Part shown: positions 38,832 to 49,941 of the stretch, piece after piece
Position numbering within the stretch: position 1 is the stretch's first letter
Layout of the letters: the number at the start of each line of letters is the position of its first letter
NCBI RefSeq assembly: GCF_003151135.1
Contig: NZ_QEQK01000019.1
Coordinates: forward strand, 1-64,000
Direction: 5' to 3'
DNA: 64,000 bases
From: Abyssibacter profundi
Lineage (GTDB): Bacteria > Pseudomonadota > Gammaproteobacteria > Nevskiales > OUC007
The notes under the pieces: model-generated
Databases searched by the model: none
Told to the model about the DNA's origin: nothing
Seen by the model: only the letters and a program-made list of their open reading frames with translations
Position numbers and translations under genes: made by a program

Positions 38832-40673
38832 ATGGACGCGCACACCATACTGGCGGCAAGCCCTGCGTTCGCGGGGCTGAATGCAAAAGCACTGAATCTT
38901 CTGGCGGATGCGGCCGACAAGCGTTTGTTGCGACCGGGCCATGTGTTGTTCAACGCCGGGGATCACGCCGAGTCTTTCCACGTCATCGGCACCGGGCGTC
39001 TGCTGCTGCTGCGACCCGAAGACACGGGCTTCACGCTGCTTCGGGAGCTGGTCCGCGGGGAAGTGGTGGGGGGCGTCTCGATGATGACCGGCGAGCGCCG
39101 GCTGACACGTGTTGAGGTGTTGCGCGAGAGCGTTGTCGTCACCATCTCTAAACGGGCCTTCGACGTGATCGCCGCCAAGCACCCGCACGAAGCCATCGAG
39201 ATCATCCGGTTTCTGGTCGGTCGATTGGTGCGGACCATTAACAGCCCCGGTGAGGCGCCAACCGCGCAGTCGCTGGCGACGATTGCACTGGTGCCTGGGC
39301 ATCCGGGCATGGACCTGGTGCGAGTCGCCAATGCCATGGCGGCGGCGATGTCGCAGCAGGGCGCGACCTTACGGCTGAGCGCCGACCGGGTCGACCGGGC
39401 CCTTGGCCAGGGTGCGGCCAACAGTATGCTGGACGATACGGAGCGCTCGGAGCAGGTCGCCGCTTGGCTCAGCGAGTTGGAAACCCAATACCGCTATCTG
39501 ATCTACGCCACGGACGGGGATGATTCACCCTGGTCGCGGCGTTGCATTCGTCAGGCCGACCGGGTGCTGGTGGTGGTTGACGGCGCCGCCTCAGCCCGGG
39601 CGACGCCGGAGATTCGGGCGTTCCAGTCCATCCGAGGTCGGACCACCACGGAACTTTGCATCGTGCACTACACGGGCGAGAAGACCCGGGCGCAGCCGCA
39701 CGATTGGAACGCGCTGTGCCAGACCGATTCCGTGCTGCATGCCACGCTGGACCAGCCTGAGAGCATGGAGCGTCTGGTGAGATTGCTGACCGGACGCGGC
39801 CTCGGTCTGGTGCTCGGCGGTGGGGGTGCCCGGGGCTTTGCCCATCTGGGCCTCTGGCAGGCGCTGGAGTCGCTGGGGATCGAGTTCGATGTTCTGGGCG
39901 GCGCGAGCATGGGGGCGTATGTGGCCGCGCTCATGGCCATTGGGCATGACTGTGACGAGGCCAAGCGCAATCTGCGTGAGACCTTTGTTGATCACAATTA
40001 CCTCAATGATTACGTCGTGCCGCGTGTGGCCATGATCAGCGGTAAGAAGTTTCTGCGCAGGCTCGACGAGGTGTTCGGATCCCGGCGTATCGAGGACCTG
40101 CACATCCCGTATTTCTCCGTGAGCACCAACCTGTCCCAGGGCGAGTCCGTCGCCCACCGCGAGGGCGTGCTGCGTGACTGGATAGCCGCCAGCATGGCCG
40201 TGCCCGGCATCGTGCCGCCTTTGGTCTGGCGGGGCGACCTGTTATGTGATGGCGGGGTGCTGAACAGCTTGCCGGTGGACAAGATGCGGGAGCTGGGCCG
40301 CGGCCCCATCGTGTCTTGCGATGTGAGCAACCGGGAGCGGTTCATGATTCCCCAGGAGGCAGACGATCGCCCCGAGCCCCTGCGTTGGCAGCGCGGGGTC
40401 GAGCGGTTTCCCGGAATCGGACGATTGCTGCATCGCGCAGCCACCGTGGTCAGCTCCGAAACCATCGCCCGGCGCGAAACCGACGCCGAGTGCTACATCC
40501 ACATGCCGGTGTCGGGAGTCGGGATGTTCGATTGGGACCGCATGGACGAGATTATTCAGGCGTCTTACGACTATGCCATGCCCCGGCTGGAGGCCTTCCT
40601 GGAGTCCGAAGAGGGCCGATTGACCCAGCAGCGGGCCGCAGGCCGGCACGCGGTGCCTGCACCCGAGGCCTGA
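38832..40673 (+). CDS. Patatin-like phospholipase with cyclic-nucleotide-binding domain (NTE/RssA family)
   Basis: About 613 residues. The N-terminal cNMP-binding-like domain (about 5-125; LNLLADAADKRLLRPGHVLFNAGD, GTGRLLLL) is followed by a middle domain (about 140-310). The patatin domain follows from about 325, with the oxyanion loop GLVLGGGGARGFAHLG, the nucleophile in LGGASMGAY and the catalytic Asp in LCDGGVLNS. Such proteins hydrolyse lysophospholipids at the inner membrane. It ends convergent to the YheT-like hydrolase gene with no gap. Confidence 0.88.
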   Translation: MDAHTILAASPAFAGLNAKALNLLADAADKRLLRPGHVLFNAGDHAESFHVIGTGRLLLLRPEDTGFTLLRELVRGEVVGGVSMMTGERRLTRVEVLRESVVVTISKRAFDVIAAKHPHEAIEIIRFLVGRLVRTINSPGEAPTAQSLATIALVPGHPGMDLVRVANAMAAAMSQQGATLRLSADRVDRALGQGAANSMLDDTERSEQVAAWLSELETQYRYLIYATDGDDSPWSRRCIRQADRVLVVVDGAASARATPEIRAFQSIRGRTTTELCIVHYTGEKTRAQPHDWNALCQTDSVLHATLDQPESMERLVRLLTGRGLGLVLGGGGARGFAHLGLWQALESLGIEFDVLGGASMGAYVAALMAIGHDCDEAKRNLRETFVDHNYLNDYVVPRVAMISGKKFLRRLDEVFGSRRIEDLHIPYFSVSTNLSQGESVAHREGVLRDWIAASMAVPGIVPPLVWRGDLLCDGGVLNSLPVDKMRELGRGPIVSCDVSNRERFMIPQEADDRPEPLRWQRGVERFPGIGRLLHRAATVVSSETIARRETDAECYIHMPVSGVGMFDWDRMDEIIQASYDYAMPRLEAFLESEEGRLTQQRAAGRHAVPAPEA

Positions 40674-41711
40674 TCAGCGGCCGACGCGGCTGTCGTCAAA
40701 GCTTTGCAGAAACGCCAAGCCCACCTCATCGGTGTAGCAGTCCAGGCTCCAGGACTGAATAAACCCGCAGTGTCCACCGAAGTCGGTCACTTCGAGACTG
40801 ACGCCGTCGGGTAGTGTCAGACCTTCGAAGTCTTCGATCGGAATCACCGGGTCGTCAGCCGCGGTGAGAATATGCGTGGGTACGGTCAATCCGGTCAGCC
40901 CGTCGCCGGTCAGGGTGTAGGCCTGCAGATAGTCGCGGTAGTCCGCATAGGGCGTGAACCGCGGCGCGAACAGCGCCGTGGCCTGTTCCAGGGTCTCGGT
41001 GTTCCGCATGTCTGCCAGCTCATGCACGCCGGGGTGTGCGGCCTCTTTGGCCTGCAGCGAGCGCGCCCATTTGCGCCGGAAGTACGTGCGATAAAGCGCA
41101 ATGCCCTGATCAATAGCCTGGGTGGTCGCCAAGGGGTTAATGGCCGGGCTGACCGCCAGCAGGCCACGGATATGCAGGCCTGCTTCCGTCGCGGCGCGGG
41201 CCGTGCGCAGCGCGACATTGCCGCCCATGGAAAACCCCATCAGAAAGGGGGCATCCCCGCCTGGCAGCCGCCGGCCGATGTCACGCAGCGCGCCCACCGT
41301 GTCTGACAGTCGCGTGGAAACAAAGGGTTCGACGTTCAGGTGATGCGAGTATCCATGGTCACGCAGGTTGAGACGCACGATGGCGTATCCGGCTTCCCAG
41401 AGCCGGCTGGCCATGGAAAAGAGATAGACCGAGTCGTGGCAGCCTTCCCAGCCGTGGATCAACACCACCTGGCCGCGCCCCGCCGGATTGCCGGGCTGCG
41501 GGCTGACGTGGGCGTATAGCCGCACGCCGTCACCACAGTTCAGGGTGATGCGCCGGCTGGCCGCCTGCATGCCGGGCATGCGCGCGGCAATCCAGTGCCG
41601 GCGGGCTGACGAGGAGGCCAGAATGCTCTGCAAATGCGGGTTTTGCAGCCAGCCCGGTGGCTGGTAGGCCGCGGTGGTCAGCGTTCCGTTGGTCGGGGCC
41701 TGGATGGTCAC
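40674..41711 (-). CDS. YheT-family alpha/beta hydrolase
   Basis: A 345-residue hydrolase of the YheT/ABHD1-3 group. The family start PPGWLQNPHLQSILAS is followed by VVLIHGWEGCHDS and the nucleophile in PFLMGFSMGGNVAL. The Asp lies in TAADDPVIP and the His in DFGGHCGFI. It begins with GTG at 41711 overlapping the dapE stop (GTGA), so it is translationally coupled to the lysine-pathway genes. Substrate is probably a medium- or long-chain ester; unproven. Confidence 0.88.
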   Translation of the reverse strand: MTIQAPTNGTLTTAAYQPPGWLQNPHLQSILASSSARRHWIAARMPGMQAASRRITLNCGDGVRLYAHVSPQPGNPAGRGQVVLIHGWEGCHDSVYLFSMASRLWEAGYAIVRLNLRDHGYSHHLNVEPFVSTRLSDTVGALRDIGRRLPGGDAPFLMGFSMGGNVALRTARAATEAGLHIRGLLAVSPAINPLATTQAIDQGIALYRTYFRRKWARSLQAKEAAHPGVHELADMRNTETLEQATALFAPRFTPYADYRDYLQAYTLTGDGLTGLTVPTHILTAADDPVIPIEDFEGLTLPDGVSLEVTDFGGHCGFIQSWSLDCYTDEVGLAFLQSFDDSRVGR

Positions 41712-42880
41712 GCGGGGTCGGCGATGAGCAGGCGTTGCATGACCGCCTCATACACACGGGTGAGCCGGGGCAGGTCGTCGACGCGCACGCATTCATCAAT
41801 CTGATGAATCGTGGCGTTAATGGGGCCGATTTCCACGACTTCGGTGCCCAGCTGGGCGATAAAACGACCATCCGAGGTGCCGCCCGCAGTGGACTCCGTC
41901 GGCGTCTGACCGGTTTCGACCTGTAGTGCCTCCACGGACGCCGCCCGCAGGTTGCCCGGGCGGGTCAGGAACGGTTCCCCCGACAACCACCAGTCCAGCT
42001 GGTAGTTCAGCCGCTTGGCGTCGAGTAAATCGACGACCCGCTGGCGAATGGTCGCGGCATCGAGTTCAGTGGAATAACGCAGGTTGAAGTCGAACTCGGC
42101 CGTGCCCGGAATCACATTGGTCGCGCCGGTGCCTGCGCGGACATTGGTGATCTGAAAGGAGGTCGGCGGGAAGTCATCGTTGCCGGAGTCCCAGGTCATC
42201 TGGGCCAATTCGTCCAGTGCCCCGAGCGCATGGTGGATGGGATTGTCGGCCAGATGCGGGTAAGCGACATGGCCCTGACGCCCCAGGACGGTCAGGGTGG
42301 CACCAATCGAGCCCCGGCGCCCGACCATGATGCGGTCGCCAAAGCTCTCCACGCTGGAGCATTCTCCGATCACGCAATAGTCGATGGTCTCGCCGCGCTC
42401 GGCAAAATGTTCGACCACGCGGCGGATGCCGTCGCGTGCCGGACCCTCTTCGTCGCTGGTCAGCAGCATCGCCAGACGACCCGCGTGGTCCGGGTGCGCG
42501 GCGACAAAGCGCTCCATGGCGACAATCATCGATGCCAGTCCGGACTTCATATCGGCGGCACCTCGCCCGAACAGGTGGCCGTCGCGTTCGGTGGGCTCGA
42601 AGGGCGGGCTGGTCCAGCGCTCTGCGGGGCCTGGCGGTACGACGTCCGTATGGCCCGCAAAGCACAGCGTGGGACCGTGCTGACCGCGCGTGGCCCACAG
42701 GTTCGAAACCTCGCCAAAAGGCAGGGATTCGATCTGGAACCCCAGCGCGCTCAGACGCTCGGCCAGCATCGCCTGGCAGCCTGCATCCGCCGGAGTGACC
42801 GACGGACGTTCCACCAGCGCCTTCAGCAGCGCGAGTTCGGCTGGCTGGCTGGTGTCCAGGCGGGGCGGGGTTTGGCTCAT
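41708..42880 (-). CDS. dapE: Succinyl-diaminopimelate desuccinylase
   Basis: A 390-residue M20-type zinc peptidase. It converts N-succinyl-LL-diaminopimelate to LL-DAP for lysine and peptidoglycan. Metal-site motifs are [35 protein letters not shown] and GECSS, with a final IHQIDECV. Its ATG overlaps the dapD stop (ATGA). Length is normal. Confidence 0.95.
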   Translation of the reverse strand: MSQTPPRLDTSQPAELALLKALVERPSVTPADAGCQAMLAERLSALGFQIESLPFGEVSNLWATRGQHGPTLCFAGHTDVVPPGPAERWTSPPFEPTERDGHLFGRGAADMKSGLASMIVAMERFVAAHPDHAGRLAMLLTSDEEGPARDGIRRVVEHFAERGETIDYCVIGECSSVESFGDRIMVGRRGSIGATLTVLGRQGHVAYPHLADNPIHHALGALDELAQMTWDSGNDDFPPTSFQITNVRAGTGATNVIPGTAEFDFNLRYSTELDAATIRQRVVDLLDAKRLNYQLDWWLSGEPFLTRPGNLRAASVEALQVETGQTPTESTAGGTSDGRFIAQLGTEVVEIGPINATIHQIDECVRVDDLPRLTRVYEAVMQRLLIADPA

Positions 42881-43716
42881 TCGGTGGCCGCGTTGCGCAG
42901 CAATTCGTTAATGCCCACCTTGGCCTTGGTGCGCTGATCCACGCGTTTGACGATGACCGCGCAGTTCAGGTTGTAGCGCCCCTGGTCCTTGGGGAGCGAG
43001 CCCGGCACGACCACGGCACCTGCAGGCACCCGGCCGAAGCTGATGCTGTCCGCTTCGCGGTCGTAAATGGGGGTGGACTGGCTGATGTATACACCCATGG
43101 CGATGACCGCGCCCTGTTCGACAATGACGCCCTCGACAATCTCGGATCGTGCGCCAATAAAGCAGTCATCTTCGATGATGACGGGCGCGGCCTGCAGTGG
43201 CTCCAACACGCCGCCAATGCCGACACCGCCGGACAAATGCACATTGGCGCCAATCTGGGCGCAGGAGCCAACCGTGGCCCAGGTGTCGACCATCGAACCC
43301 GCGCCAACGTACGCACCGATATTGACGTAGCTGGGCATGAGCACCACGTTGCTGGCGATGTGCACGCCACGGCGCACCATCGCCGGTGGCACCACGCGCA
43401 CGCCATCGGCGCGGAAGTCTGCTTCACTGTAGTTGGCGTACTTGCCCGGCACCTTGTCGAAGTAGCGGGTCTCGGCGCCCTCGATCAGATGATTGTCATA
43501 CAGGCGGAACGAGAGCAGCACGGCTTTCTTGGCCCATTCGTTGACCGTCCAGCCGTCAGAAGTGGGCTCGGCGACGCGCAGGGTGCCGGCGTCGAGCAGA
43601 CCCAAGGTCTGTTCCACGGCGTCACGCAGTTCGGCGGGGGCGGCGTCCGGGCCGAGCGAGGCGCGCTCTTCAAACGCGGCGTTGATCTGGGATTCAAGCG
43701 AGTTGATGTCGGTCAT
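42877..43716 (-). CDS. dapD: Tetrahydrodipicolinate N-succinyltransferase
   Basis: A 279-residue left-handed beta-helix acyltransferase using succinyl-CoA. It has [17 protein letters not shown], the hexapeptide repeats ([36 protein letters not shown]) and the C-terminal [20 protein letters not shown]. The ATG at 43716 lies 2 bases after the glnD stop; a GTG two codons earlier is also possible. It acts directly before DapE, the product of the coupled next gene. Confidence 0.95.
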   Translation of the reverse strand: MTDINSLESQINAAFEERASLGPDAAPAELRDAVEQTLGLLDAGTLRVAEPTSDGWTVNEWAKKAVLLSFRLYDNHLIEGAETRYFDKVPGKYANYSEADFRADGVRVVPPAMVRRGVHIASNVVLMPSYVNIGAYVGAGSMVDTWATVGSCAQIGANVHLSGGVGIGGVLEPLQAAPVIIEDDCFIGARSEIVEGVIVEQGAVIAMGVYISQSTPIYDREADSISFGRVPAGAVVVPGSLPKDQGRYNLNCAVIVKRVDQRTKAKVGINELLRNAATE

Positions 43717-43718
43717 GG

Positions 43719-46427
43719 TCACTCAATGTAGGCCACGGCTTCATCGGTGCTCAGGCTGTCTTCCGTTTGCAGCACGCGCGTGAGTACGCGTCGCAATTCG
43801 TTGAAGACGGCCGGATCATTGATGGGCCGGTGTTGGCTGTCGGTAATGAAAAAGACGTCTTCTGCACGCTCGCCAATGGTGCCGATCTTGGCGGCCACCA
43901 GCAGAATGCCGCGCTTGCGGAACACCCGGCCGACGATGGATAGCAGGCCAGGGCGGTCGCCGGTGACCAGTTCCATGATGGTCCGGCCGCGGTCGGCATC
44001 GCTGCTGAAATACACCTGTGTGGGCGTGCGGAAGTGGCGTAGCCGCCGCGAGGTACGACGCGTGACGTTGACGCTGGAGATGTCGGGATTCGCGAGCGTG
44101 GTGCTCAAGCTCTCGACGATCTCTTCGCGGCGATGGCCCTCGCTGATGGCTGAGCCGTCGCCTTCGCAGATGGCGTAGCTGTCAAACGCGTAGCCATCGT
44201 CGGTGGTTTCCAGGCGGGCATCGAGCACGGTCAGGCCCAGCTGGGCCAGCACCCCGGTGGTCACCGCAAACAGGTGATCCTGGTCTTCCATATAAATGAA
44301 GACCGTGACACCGCCGGTGCTGGTTTCGCCCAGCGTGACCAGAGGCGCGGCGGAGCGGTGGTTCAGGATCGCCACCGTGTGGTGGGCGATCTCCTCGTCC
44401 GAGTGGCGCAGGAAATAATCGTTGCCCAGGCGCGTCCAGAGCTGATGCACCGCGTCGGTGTCGGCATCGCGGCCGATCCGCTGCAGGGCGGCGTCCTGGG
44501 TTTCCTGGGCCAGCACATCCCGGTCGATGGGGTTGGCCAGCCCGCGTGACAGCAGGCGGCAAGTGGTCAGGTACAGGTCCTTGAGCAGGCTTTCGCGCCA
44601 GGAATTCCACAGCGCCGGATTGGTCGCTCGGATGTCGCAGGCGGTCATCAGGAACAGGTAGTCCAGATGCGTGCGGTCACCCACGGCTTCGGCGAATTCC
44701 TGGATGACATTCGGATCGGTGATGTCTTTGCGCTGTGCGGTCACAGACATCACCAGATGGTTGCGCACCAGCCAGGCCACCAGCTCGCTATCCCATTGCG
44801 GCAGGCCATGGTCCAGGCAGAAGGTGATGGCATCCTCGGCGCCCAGTTCCGAATGGTCGCCGCCACGGCCCTTGGCGATGTCGTGGAACAGACCCGCCAG
44901 ATACAGCAGCTCTGGCTTGGGGATGCGATCCATGATCTCGCTGAAGAACGGATGCTCGTCGCGGAACTGCGGCATGGCCAATCGGCGCATGTTGCGGACC
45001 ACGAACAGCGTGTGCTCATCGACCGTCAGCGTATGGAACAGGTCGTACTGCATCCGCCCGATGCTGTTGCCAAAGGCCGGGATGTAGCGACCCAGCACGC
45101 CGTAGCGGTTCATTCGGCGCAGCGCCCGGGTGAGTCCGCCCGGCTGCCGGATGATTTCCATGAACAGCGACTTGGCGCGGATGTCGCCACGGACGCGATC
45201 GTTGATCAGCTTGCGATCCCGGCGGATCAGCCGCAGCGTCTGTGCCCGAATCCCGCGTAACTCCGTGCGCTTCTGCAGCAGCAGGAAGATCTCCAGCAAT
45301 GCCTGGGGATTGCGACGGAAGACGCCGGGGTCGACCACCTCGATATACCCATGGCGGGCCTGGAAACGGCGGTTGATGCGGGTCGGCTCGGCGTCGTTGT
45401 CCGGATGTAGGATGCTCTCTTCGAACATCTGGAGCATCAAGTCGTTCAGGCAGGACAGCGCCTTGATCTGCCGGTAGTACAGCTGCATGAACTGTTCAAC
45501 CGCGCGGTTATGTGACTGGTCCACAAAGCCGAACAGCTCGGCAATGCGAACCTGATAGTCGAACAGCAGCCGGTCTTCGTGGCGATCGGCGATCAGATGC
45601 AGGGCAAAGCGAACGCGCCAGAGAAAATCCTGACCCGCGACCAGTTCGGCGCATTCCTGGGCCGTGAGCAGGCCGTGGCGCTTGAGATCGGTGAGGGTTG
45701 CACCGGGAAACTGGCGCTTGGCCACCCACAGAATGGTGTGGATGTCGCGCAGCCCGCCCGGGCTCTCCTTGACGTTGGGCTCCAGCTTGTAGCCGGAGTC
45801 ATCGTACTTGGCATGCCGCGCGACCTGCTCGGCCTGCTTGGCGGCAAAAAAGCGATCCGTGGGCCAGATACTGTCGGTGCCGGTCTGGGTCTGCATGGCC
45901 CGGTGCAGTGTCGAATCCCCGGCCAGCAGTCGCGCTTCCATCAGGTTGGTCATGATGGTGATGTCGGCCCCGGCCTGTTCGCGACACTCCTTGGCCGAGC
46001 GCACGCTGTGACCAACATTCAGCCGCAGGTCCCACAGCATGGTGAGGAACTGCTCCAGAACCTGATCGGCCGAACCAAGGCCTTCATCCGGATACAGGAC
46101 CAGCAGGTCGATGTCGGAATGGGGCAACAGTTCCGCCCGTCCGTAACCTCCGACGGCCACCAGGGCCAATCTTGCCGCTGCGTCGCCCAGTGTCTGGGCC
46201 CAGACGTGCGCCAAGGTCTGGTCGATCAAGCGCGTGTTCGCGCGGACCAGTGCATGGGCGGAGACCCCTGCATAAAAATTCGTGGAGACGAGATCGCGGC
46301 CCCAGGCCAGCACATCGCGCAAGGCAGCGACATCGCTGCCGGCCTCGGCCAGGCGCTTATCCAGCTTGCGCGCACTGATGACGTCGGGCTCGTCCTCAAT
46401 GCCGAAGATAACCGGATCGGACTCCAT
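43719..46427 (-). CDS. glnD: PII uridylyltransferase/uridylyl-removing enzyme
   Basis: About 902 residues. The nucleotidyltransferase motif [20 protein letters not shown] lies near residue 100, with the central GlnD domain after it. The HD phosphohydrolase motif [18 protein letters not shown] lies near 510, and two C-terminal ACT domains from about 710 and 815 sense glutamine. The enzyme modifies PII proteins in nitrogen control. The ATG at 46427 overlaps the map stop (TAATG); the longer frame upstream runs inside map and is not used. Confidence 0.95.
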   Translation of the reverse strand: MESDPVIFGIEDEPDVISARKLDKRLAEAGSDVAALRDVLAWGRDLVSTNFYAGVSAHALVRANTRLIDQTLAHVWAQTLGDAAARLALVAVGGYGRAELLPHSDIDLLVLYPDEGLGSADQVLEQFLTMLWDLRLNVGHSVRSAKECREQAGADITIMTNLMEARLLAGDSTLHRAMQTQTGTDSIWPTDRFFAAKQAEQVARHAKYDDSGYKLEPNVKESPGGLRDIHTILWVAKRQFPGATLTDLKRHGLLTAQECAELVAGQDFLWRVRFALHLIADRHEDRLLFDYQVRIAELFGFVDQSHNRAVEQFMQLYYRQIKALSCLNDLMLQMFEESILHPDNDAEPTRINRRFQARHGYIEVVDPGVFRRNPQALLEIFLLLQKRTELRGIRAQTLRLIRRDRKLINDRVRGDIRAKSLFMEIIRQPGGLTRALRRMNRYGVLGRYIPAFGNSIGRMQYDLFHTLTVDEHTLFVVRNMRRLAMPQFRDEHPFFSEIMDRIPKPELLYLAGLFHDIAKGRGGDHSELGAEDAITFCLDHGLPQWDSELVAWLVRNHLVMSVTAQRKDITDPNVIQEFAEAVGDRTHLDYLFLMTACDIRATNPALWNSWRESLLKDLYLTTCRLLSRGLANPIDRDVLAQETQDAALQRIGRDADTDAVHQLWTRLGNDYFLRHSDEEIAHHTVAILNHRSAAPLVTLGETSTGGVTVFIYMEDQDHLFAVTTGVLAQLGLTVLDARLETTDDGYAFDSYAICEGDGSAISEGHRREEIVESLSTTLANPDISSVNVTRRTSRRLRHFRTPTQVYFSSDADRGRTIMELVTGDRPGLLSIVGRVFRKRGILLVAAKIGTIGERAEDVFFITDSQHRPINDPAVFNELRRVLTRVLQTEDSLSTDEAVAYIE

Positions 46428-47209
46428 TAAATTTCGCCGTCGCGCAGCGTCAACACTTCGAATCCATCGTTTGTCACCAGAATCGTATGCTCCCACTGCG
46501 CGGACAGGGAGTGGTCCTTGGTGACCACGGTCCACTGATCCGGTAGCAGCCGGGTTTCCTTGCGCCCTGCATTAACCATGGGCTCGATGGTAAAGGTCAT
46601 GCCCGGCTTCAGCTTCATGCCGGTGCCCGGCCGGCCGTAGTGCAAGACCTGGGGGTCCTCATGAAAGACCCGGCCAATACCGTGGCCGCAGTATTCGCGC
46701 ACCACTGAAAAACCGTTGGATTCGGCGTGCTGCTGAATCACCGAGCCGATGTCGCCCAGCGTTGCCCCGGGCCGCACCTGTTCAATGCCCGCTACCATGC
46801 ATTCATGCGCGACCTCGGCCAGGCGCTTGGCGCGCACGGTCGGTTCGCCCACAAAAAACATTTTGGAGGTGTCGCCGTGAAACCCGTTCTTGATGACGGT
46901 GACGTCGATATTGAGCGCATCGCCGCGCTTCAGCTTTTTGTCGCCGGGAATGCCGTGGCAGACCACATGGTTGACCGACGTACAAATGGACTTGGGGAAG
47001 GGCGGGCGTGAACCGCTGCCGCCATAGCCCAGCGGTGCGGGCGTCGCCTTCTGCTGATTGACGATGTAGTCGTGGCAGATGGCATCGAGCTCACCCGTGG
47101 TGACGCCGGGTTTGACGTGCTCGCCGATCATCATCAATACATCGGCGGCCAGCGCGCCAGCCACGCGCATGGCATCAATTTCTTCGGGCGTTTTGATCGA
47201 AACAGGCAT
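46427..47209 (-). CDS. map: Methionine aminopeptidase, type I
   Basis: A 260-residue metalloprotease removing the N-terminal Met of nascent proteins. Metal ligands and neighbours are visible: VCHGIPGDKKLKRGDALNIDVT, NGFHGDTSKMF, EYCGHGIGRVFHEDP, FTIEPMVN and QWEHTILV. First gene of the map-glnD-dapD-dapE-yheT-like run and divergent from rpsB, as in many gammaproteobacteria. Confidence 0.96.
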   Translation of the reverse strand: MPVSIKTPEEIDAMRVAGALAADVLMMIGEHVKPGVTTGELDAICHDYIVNQQKATPAPLGYGGSGSRPPFPKSICTSVNHVVCHGIPGDKKLKRGDALNIDVTVIKNGFHGDTSKMFFVGEPTVRAKRLAEVAHECMVAGIEQVRPGATLGDIGSVIQQHAESNGFSVVREYCGHGIGRVFHEDPQVLHYGRPGTGMKLKPGMTFTIEPMVNAGRKETRLLPDQWTVVTKDHSLSAQWEHTILVTNDGFEVLTLRDGEI

Positions 47210-47221
47210 GCAGGGTCCAGA

Positions 47222-47247
47222 GTAAAAAAGCGCCCGGGTGGGCGCTT
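47222..47247 (-). terminator. Intrinsic terminator-like hairpin reading towards map
   Basis: On the minus strand AAGCGCCC (47247-47240) pairs with GGGCGCTT (47235-47228) over a 4-base loop, followed by a run of six T (47229-47224). Because it lies only 12 bases before the map ATG, transcripts starting to its right must pass it. It may therefore act as an attenuator, or shield map from stray antisense transcription. Confidence 0.6.
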
Positions 47248-47275
47248 GGATTCATTCAGGCCGTTATGGTATAAA
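47246..47275 (+). promoter_or_regulatory. Promoter candidate of rpsB
   Basis: TTGGAT (47246-47251) and TATAAA (47270-47275) with 18 bp between them form a fair sigma-70-type promoter, followed by GC-rich bases (TCGCGCGCC) resembling a stringent-control discriminator. It would give a leader of about 155 nt before rpsB. Confidence 0.55.
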
Positions 47276-47281
47276 TCGCGC

Positions 47282-47436
47282 GCCGCAAAGGCAATTCGGC
47301 GCTTCTCGTGTCGATTGTCTAGCGGTCAATCTGACTTCTCACACGCTCCATACAACGTCATGCGGGGTGTCTCGTTCGCGGGATCGGCGTGGCGGGCAGC
47401 GTGGAGGCCCAACCCCGTACAACTTAGGAAATCCAC
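47282..47436 (+). promoter_or_regulatory. Probable S2 autoregulatory leader of rpsB
   Basis: The long leader carries GC-rich elements such as GCGGGGTG near 47363 and GGCCCAACCCCG near 47407, which can pair across the segment just before the Shine-Dalgarno AGGA. In many gammaproteobacteria ribosomal protein S2 represses its own operon through an rpsB leader structure (the t44/S2 leader). I infer the same here from position and pairing potential, without a covariance search. Confidence 0.4.
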
Positions 47437-48189
47437 ATGGCTGATATCACCATGCGCCAGCTGCTGGAAGCTGGCGTGCACTTCGGGCATCGCACCCGTT
47501 ACTGGAACCCGCAGATGGAACCTTACATCTACGGGCACCGCAACAAGATCCACATTATTAACCTTGAGGAGACACTGCCCCTCCTGAAGGATGCCTGCAG
47601 CTACGTCAGCCGTCTGGCTGCCAACGGCGGCAAGGTGCTGTTCGTCGGCACCAAGCGTGCGGCCCGCGAAGACATTCAGGCTGCGGCCGAGCGTTGTGAC
47701 ATGCCTTACGTGAACCAGCGCTGGCTGGGCGGCATGCTGACCAACTTCAAGACGGTTAAGCAGTCCATCCGCCGCCTCGAAGTGCTGCAGAAGATGGTCG
47801 AAGACGGTTCCATCAACCGCGTGACCAAGAAGGAAGGCCTGCAGCTGCGCCGCGAAATGGAAAAGCTGGAGCGTTCCATCGGCGGTATCCAGAAGATGAA
47901 CAGCCTGCCGGACGCGCTGTTCATTATCGATGTTGGCTACGAGAAGATCGCCGTTGAAGAAGCCCGCAAGCTGGGTATTCCCGTGGTCGCCGTGGTCGAT
48001 ACCAACAACTCGCCGGACGGTCTGGCCTGCGTGATTCCGGGCAACGATGACGCCATCCGCGCCATCCGTGTCTACACCAACGCAATCGCCGACTCGGTGC
48101 TGGATGGCCGTGGCACCGTGACCACGGGCGCTGCCAAGGGCAACGACGAATACGTTGAAGTGACCGAAGACGCGCCTGCCGCGTCCTGA
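47437..48189 (+). CDS. rpsB: 30S ribosomal protein S2
   Basis: A 250-residue S2 with the canonical start [20 protein letters not shown] and [13 protein letters not shown]. It contains [30 protein letters not shown] and the signature [20 protein letters not shown]. It is followed after 20 bases by tsf, with a long leader in front. Confidence 0.98.
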   Translation: MADITMRQLLEAGVHFGHRTRYWNPQMEPYIYGHRNKIHIINLEETLPLLKDACSYVSRLAANGGKVLFVGTKRAAREDIQAAAERCDMPYVNQRWLGGMLTNFKTVKQSIRRLEVLQKMVEDGSINRVTKKEGLQLRREMEKLERSIGGIQKMNSLPDALFIIDVGYEKIAVEEARKLGIPVVAVVDTNNSPDGLACVIPGNDDAIRAIRVYTNAIADSVLDGRGTVTTGAAKGNDEYVEVTEDAPAAS

Positions 48190-48209
48190 TCGAATCTTTC
48201 GGAGTCGAA

Positions 48210-49082
48210 ATGGCTATTACAGCTGCACAAGTTAAAGAACTGCGCGAGCGCTCCGGCGCCGCGATGATGGACTGCAAGCGCGCGCTGCAGGCCACGGATG
48301 GCGACATCGAAGCCGCCATCGAAAAGATGCGCAAGGAAGGCCAGGCCAAGGCTGATAAGAAGGCCTCGCGCGTGGCTGCCGAGGGCATTGTTCGCGTGGC
48401 CGTTGATGGCACGCGTGCTGCCATTGTTGAAGTCAACTGCGAAACCGACTTCGTCGCCAAGAACGACGGTCTGGTCGCTCTGGCTGACGATGCGGCCAAG
48501 GCCGTGGTCGGTGGTGACGTGGCGGATGTCGAAGCCCTGTCTTCTGTCAGCGTTGACGGCGAGACGTTCGATGAGCGTCGCCGCAACCTGATCGCCAATG
48601 TGGGCGAGAACATCAACATCCGTCGTTTCGCCACGCTGGATGGTGGCGATGTGGTCGCACATTACCTGCACGGCGAACGCATCGGCGTGATCATTGGCCT
48701 GAGCGGCGGTGACGAAGCACTGGCCCGCGATCTGGCCATGCACGTCGCAGCCAGCAAGCCGGAGTTCGTATCGGCTGATGATGTGCCGGCCGAGGTGCGC
48801 GAGCGCGAGAAGAACATTCTGGTGGCCCAGGCTGCCGACAGCGGCAAGCCGCCGGAAATCATCGAAAAGATGATCGTAGGTCGCCTGAACAAGTACCTGG
48901 GCGAGATCACGCTGCTGGGTCAGCCGTTCGTCAAGGACCCCGACCAGACCGTGGCCAAGCTGCTCAAGGCAGCGGGCGCCAGCGTGACCGGCTTCGTCCG
49001 GTTTGAGGTGGGCGAGGGCATCGAGAAGGAAGAATCGAACTTCGCTGAAGAGGTGATGGCTCAGGCCCGCGCCTCGGCCTAA
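48210..49082 (+). CDS. tsf: Translation elongation factor Ts
   Basis: A 290-residue nucleotide-exchange factor for EF-Tu. The N-terminal UBA-like module is [20 protein letters not shown], the core has [14 protein letters not shown], and the C-terminal part has [14 protein letters not shown]. The usual rpsB-tsf pairing is present, and a strong terminator follows. Confidence 0.98.
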   Translation: MAITAAQVKELRERSGAAMMDCKRALQATDGDIEAAIEKMRKEGQAKADKKASRVAAEGIVRVAVDGTRAAIVEVNCETDFVAKNDGLVALADDAAKAVVGGDVADVEALSSVSVDGETFDERRRNLIANVGENINIRRFATLDGGDVVAHYLHGERIGVIIGLSGGDEALARDLAMHVAASKPEFVSADDVPAEVREREKNILVAQAADSGKPPEIIEKMIVGRLNKYLGEITLLGQPFVKDPDQTVAKLLKAAGASVTGFVRFEVGEGIEKEESNFAEEVMAQARASA

Positions 49083-49094
49083 CGGCTGAACGTC

Positions 49095-49122
49095 AAGGCC
49101 CCGGACTCCGGGGCCTTTTTTT
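49095..49122 (+). terminator. Rho-independent terminator of rpsB-tsf
   Basis: AAGGCCCCGG (49095-49104), loop ACT, CCGGGGCCTT (49108-49117), then a T-run to 49122: a perfect 10-bp stem 12 bases after the tsf stop. Confidence 0.93.
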
Positions 49123-49212
49123 GCCCGATAGAATCGGGTGGAATCACCGGCCAACTGCGGCGTGCCCGGGCCGGGGCAACAGACCAGCGCCGCTCAACCA
49201 CTGGAGATGTCG

Positions 49213-49941
49213 ATGCCCGAACCTGTCCATAAGCGGATTCTGCTCAAGTTTTCCGGCGAGGCGCTGCTGGGGGATTCCGATTTCGGGATCTCGTCCGAGG
49301 TGCTCTCCAAGCTCGCACGCCAGGTCTGCGAGGTCATGGACATCGGTGTCGAGGTCGCCATTGTGGTGGGCGGCGGGAATATCTTCCGCGGCGAGGGACT
49401 GGCGGGCGGCGGTATGGACCGCGTGACCGGCGATCACATGGGCATGCTGGCGACGGTGATCAACGCACTGGCGTTTCAGGACGCCATCGAGCGGGCTGGC
49501 CGCAAGGTGCGCGTCATGTCCGCGATTCGCATTAACCAAGTCTGTGAGGAGTACATCCGCCGGCGTGCGATCCGCCACCTGGAGAAGGGCCGGGTCGTCG
49601 TGTTTGCCGCCGGGACAGGCAACCCTTTCTTCACCACCGACTCCGCAGCCAGCCTGCGCGCCATCGAGATCGATGCGGATTTGATGCTCAAGGCCACCAA
49701 GGTCGATGGTGTTTACACCGCCGATCCCATGCGTGACCCCACCGCGACGCGTTACGATCGTGTGTCTTACGACGAGGTGCTGGACCAACGCCTGAAGGTG
49801 ATGGACCAGACGGCCATTGTGCTGTGTCGGGACCACAAGGTACCGCTGCGTGTGTACGACATGACGGCGGACGGTGACCTCATGAAAATCGTGACCGGCG
49901 ACACCAGCGTCGGCACTCTGGTAGACGGGACCAACGAATGA
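49213..49941 (+). CDS. pyrH: UMP kinase
   Basis: A 242-residue amino-acid-kinase-fold enzyme phosphorylating UMP to UDP. It has [38 protein letters not shown] and [17 protein letters not shown]. Two ATG codons lie at 49207 and 49213; GGAG at 49203-49206 is properly spaced only for the second. Its stop overlaps the frr start (ATGA). Confidence 0.97.
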   Translation: MPEPVHKRILLKFSGEALLGDSDFGISSEVLSKLARQVCEVMDIGVEVAIVVGGGNIFRGEGLAGGGMDRVTGDHMGMLATVINALAFQDAIERAGRKVRVMSAIRINQVCEEYIRRRAIRHLEKGRVVVFAAGTGNPFFTTDSAASLRAIEIDADLMLKATKVDGVYTADPMRDPTATRYDRVSYDEVLDQRLKVMDQTAIVLCRDHKVPLRVYDMTADGDLMKIVTGDTSVGTLVDGTNE

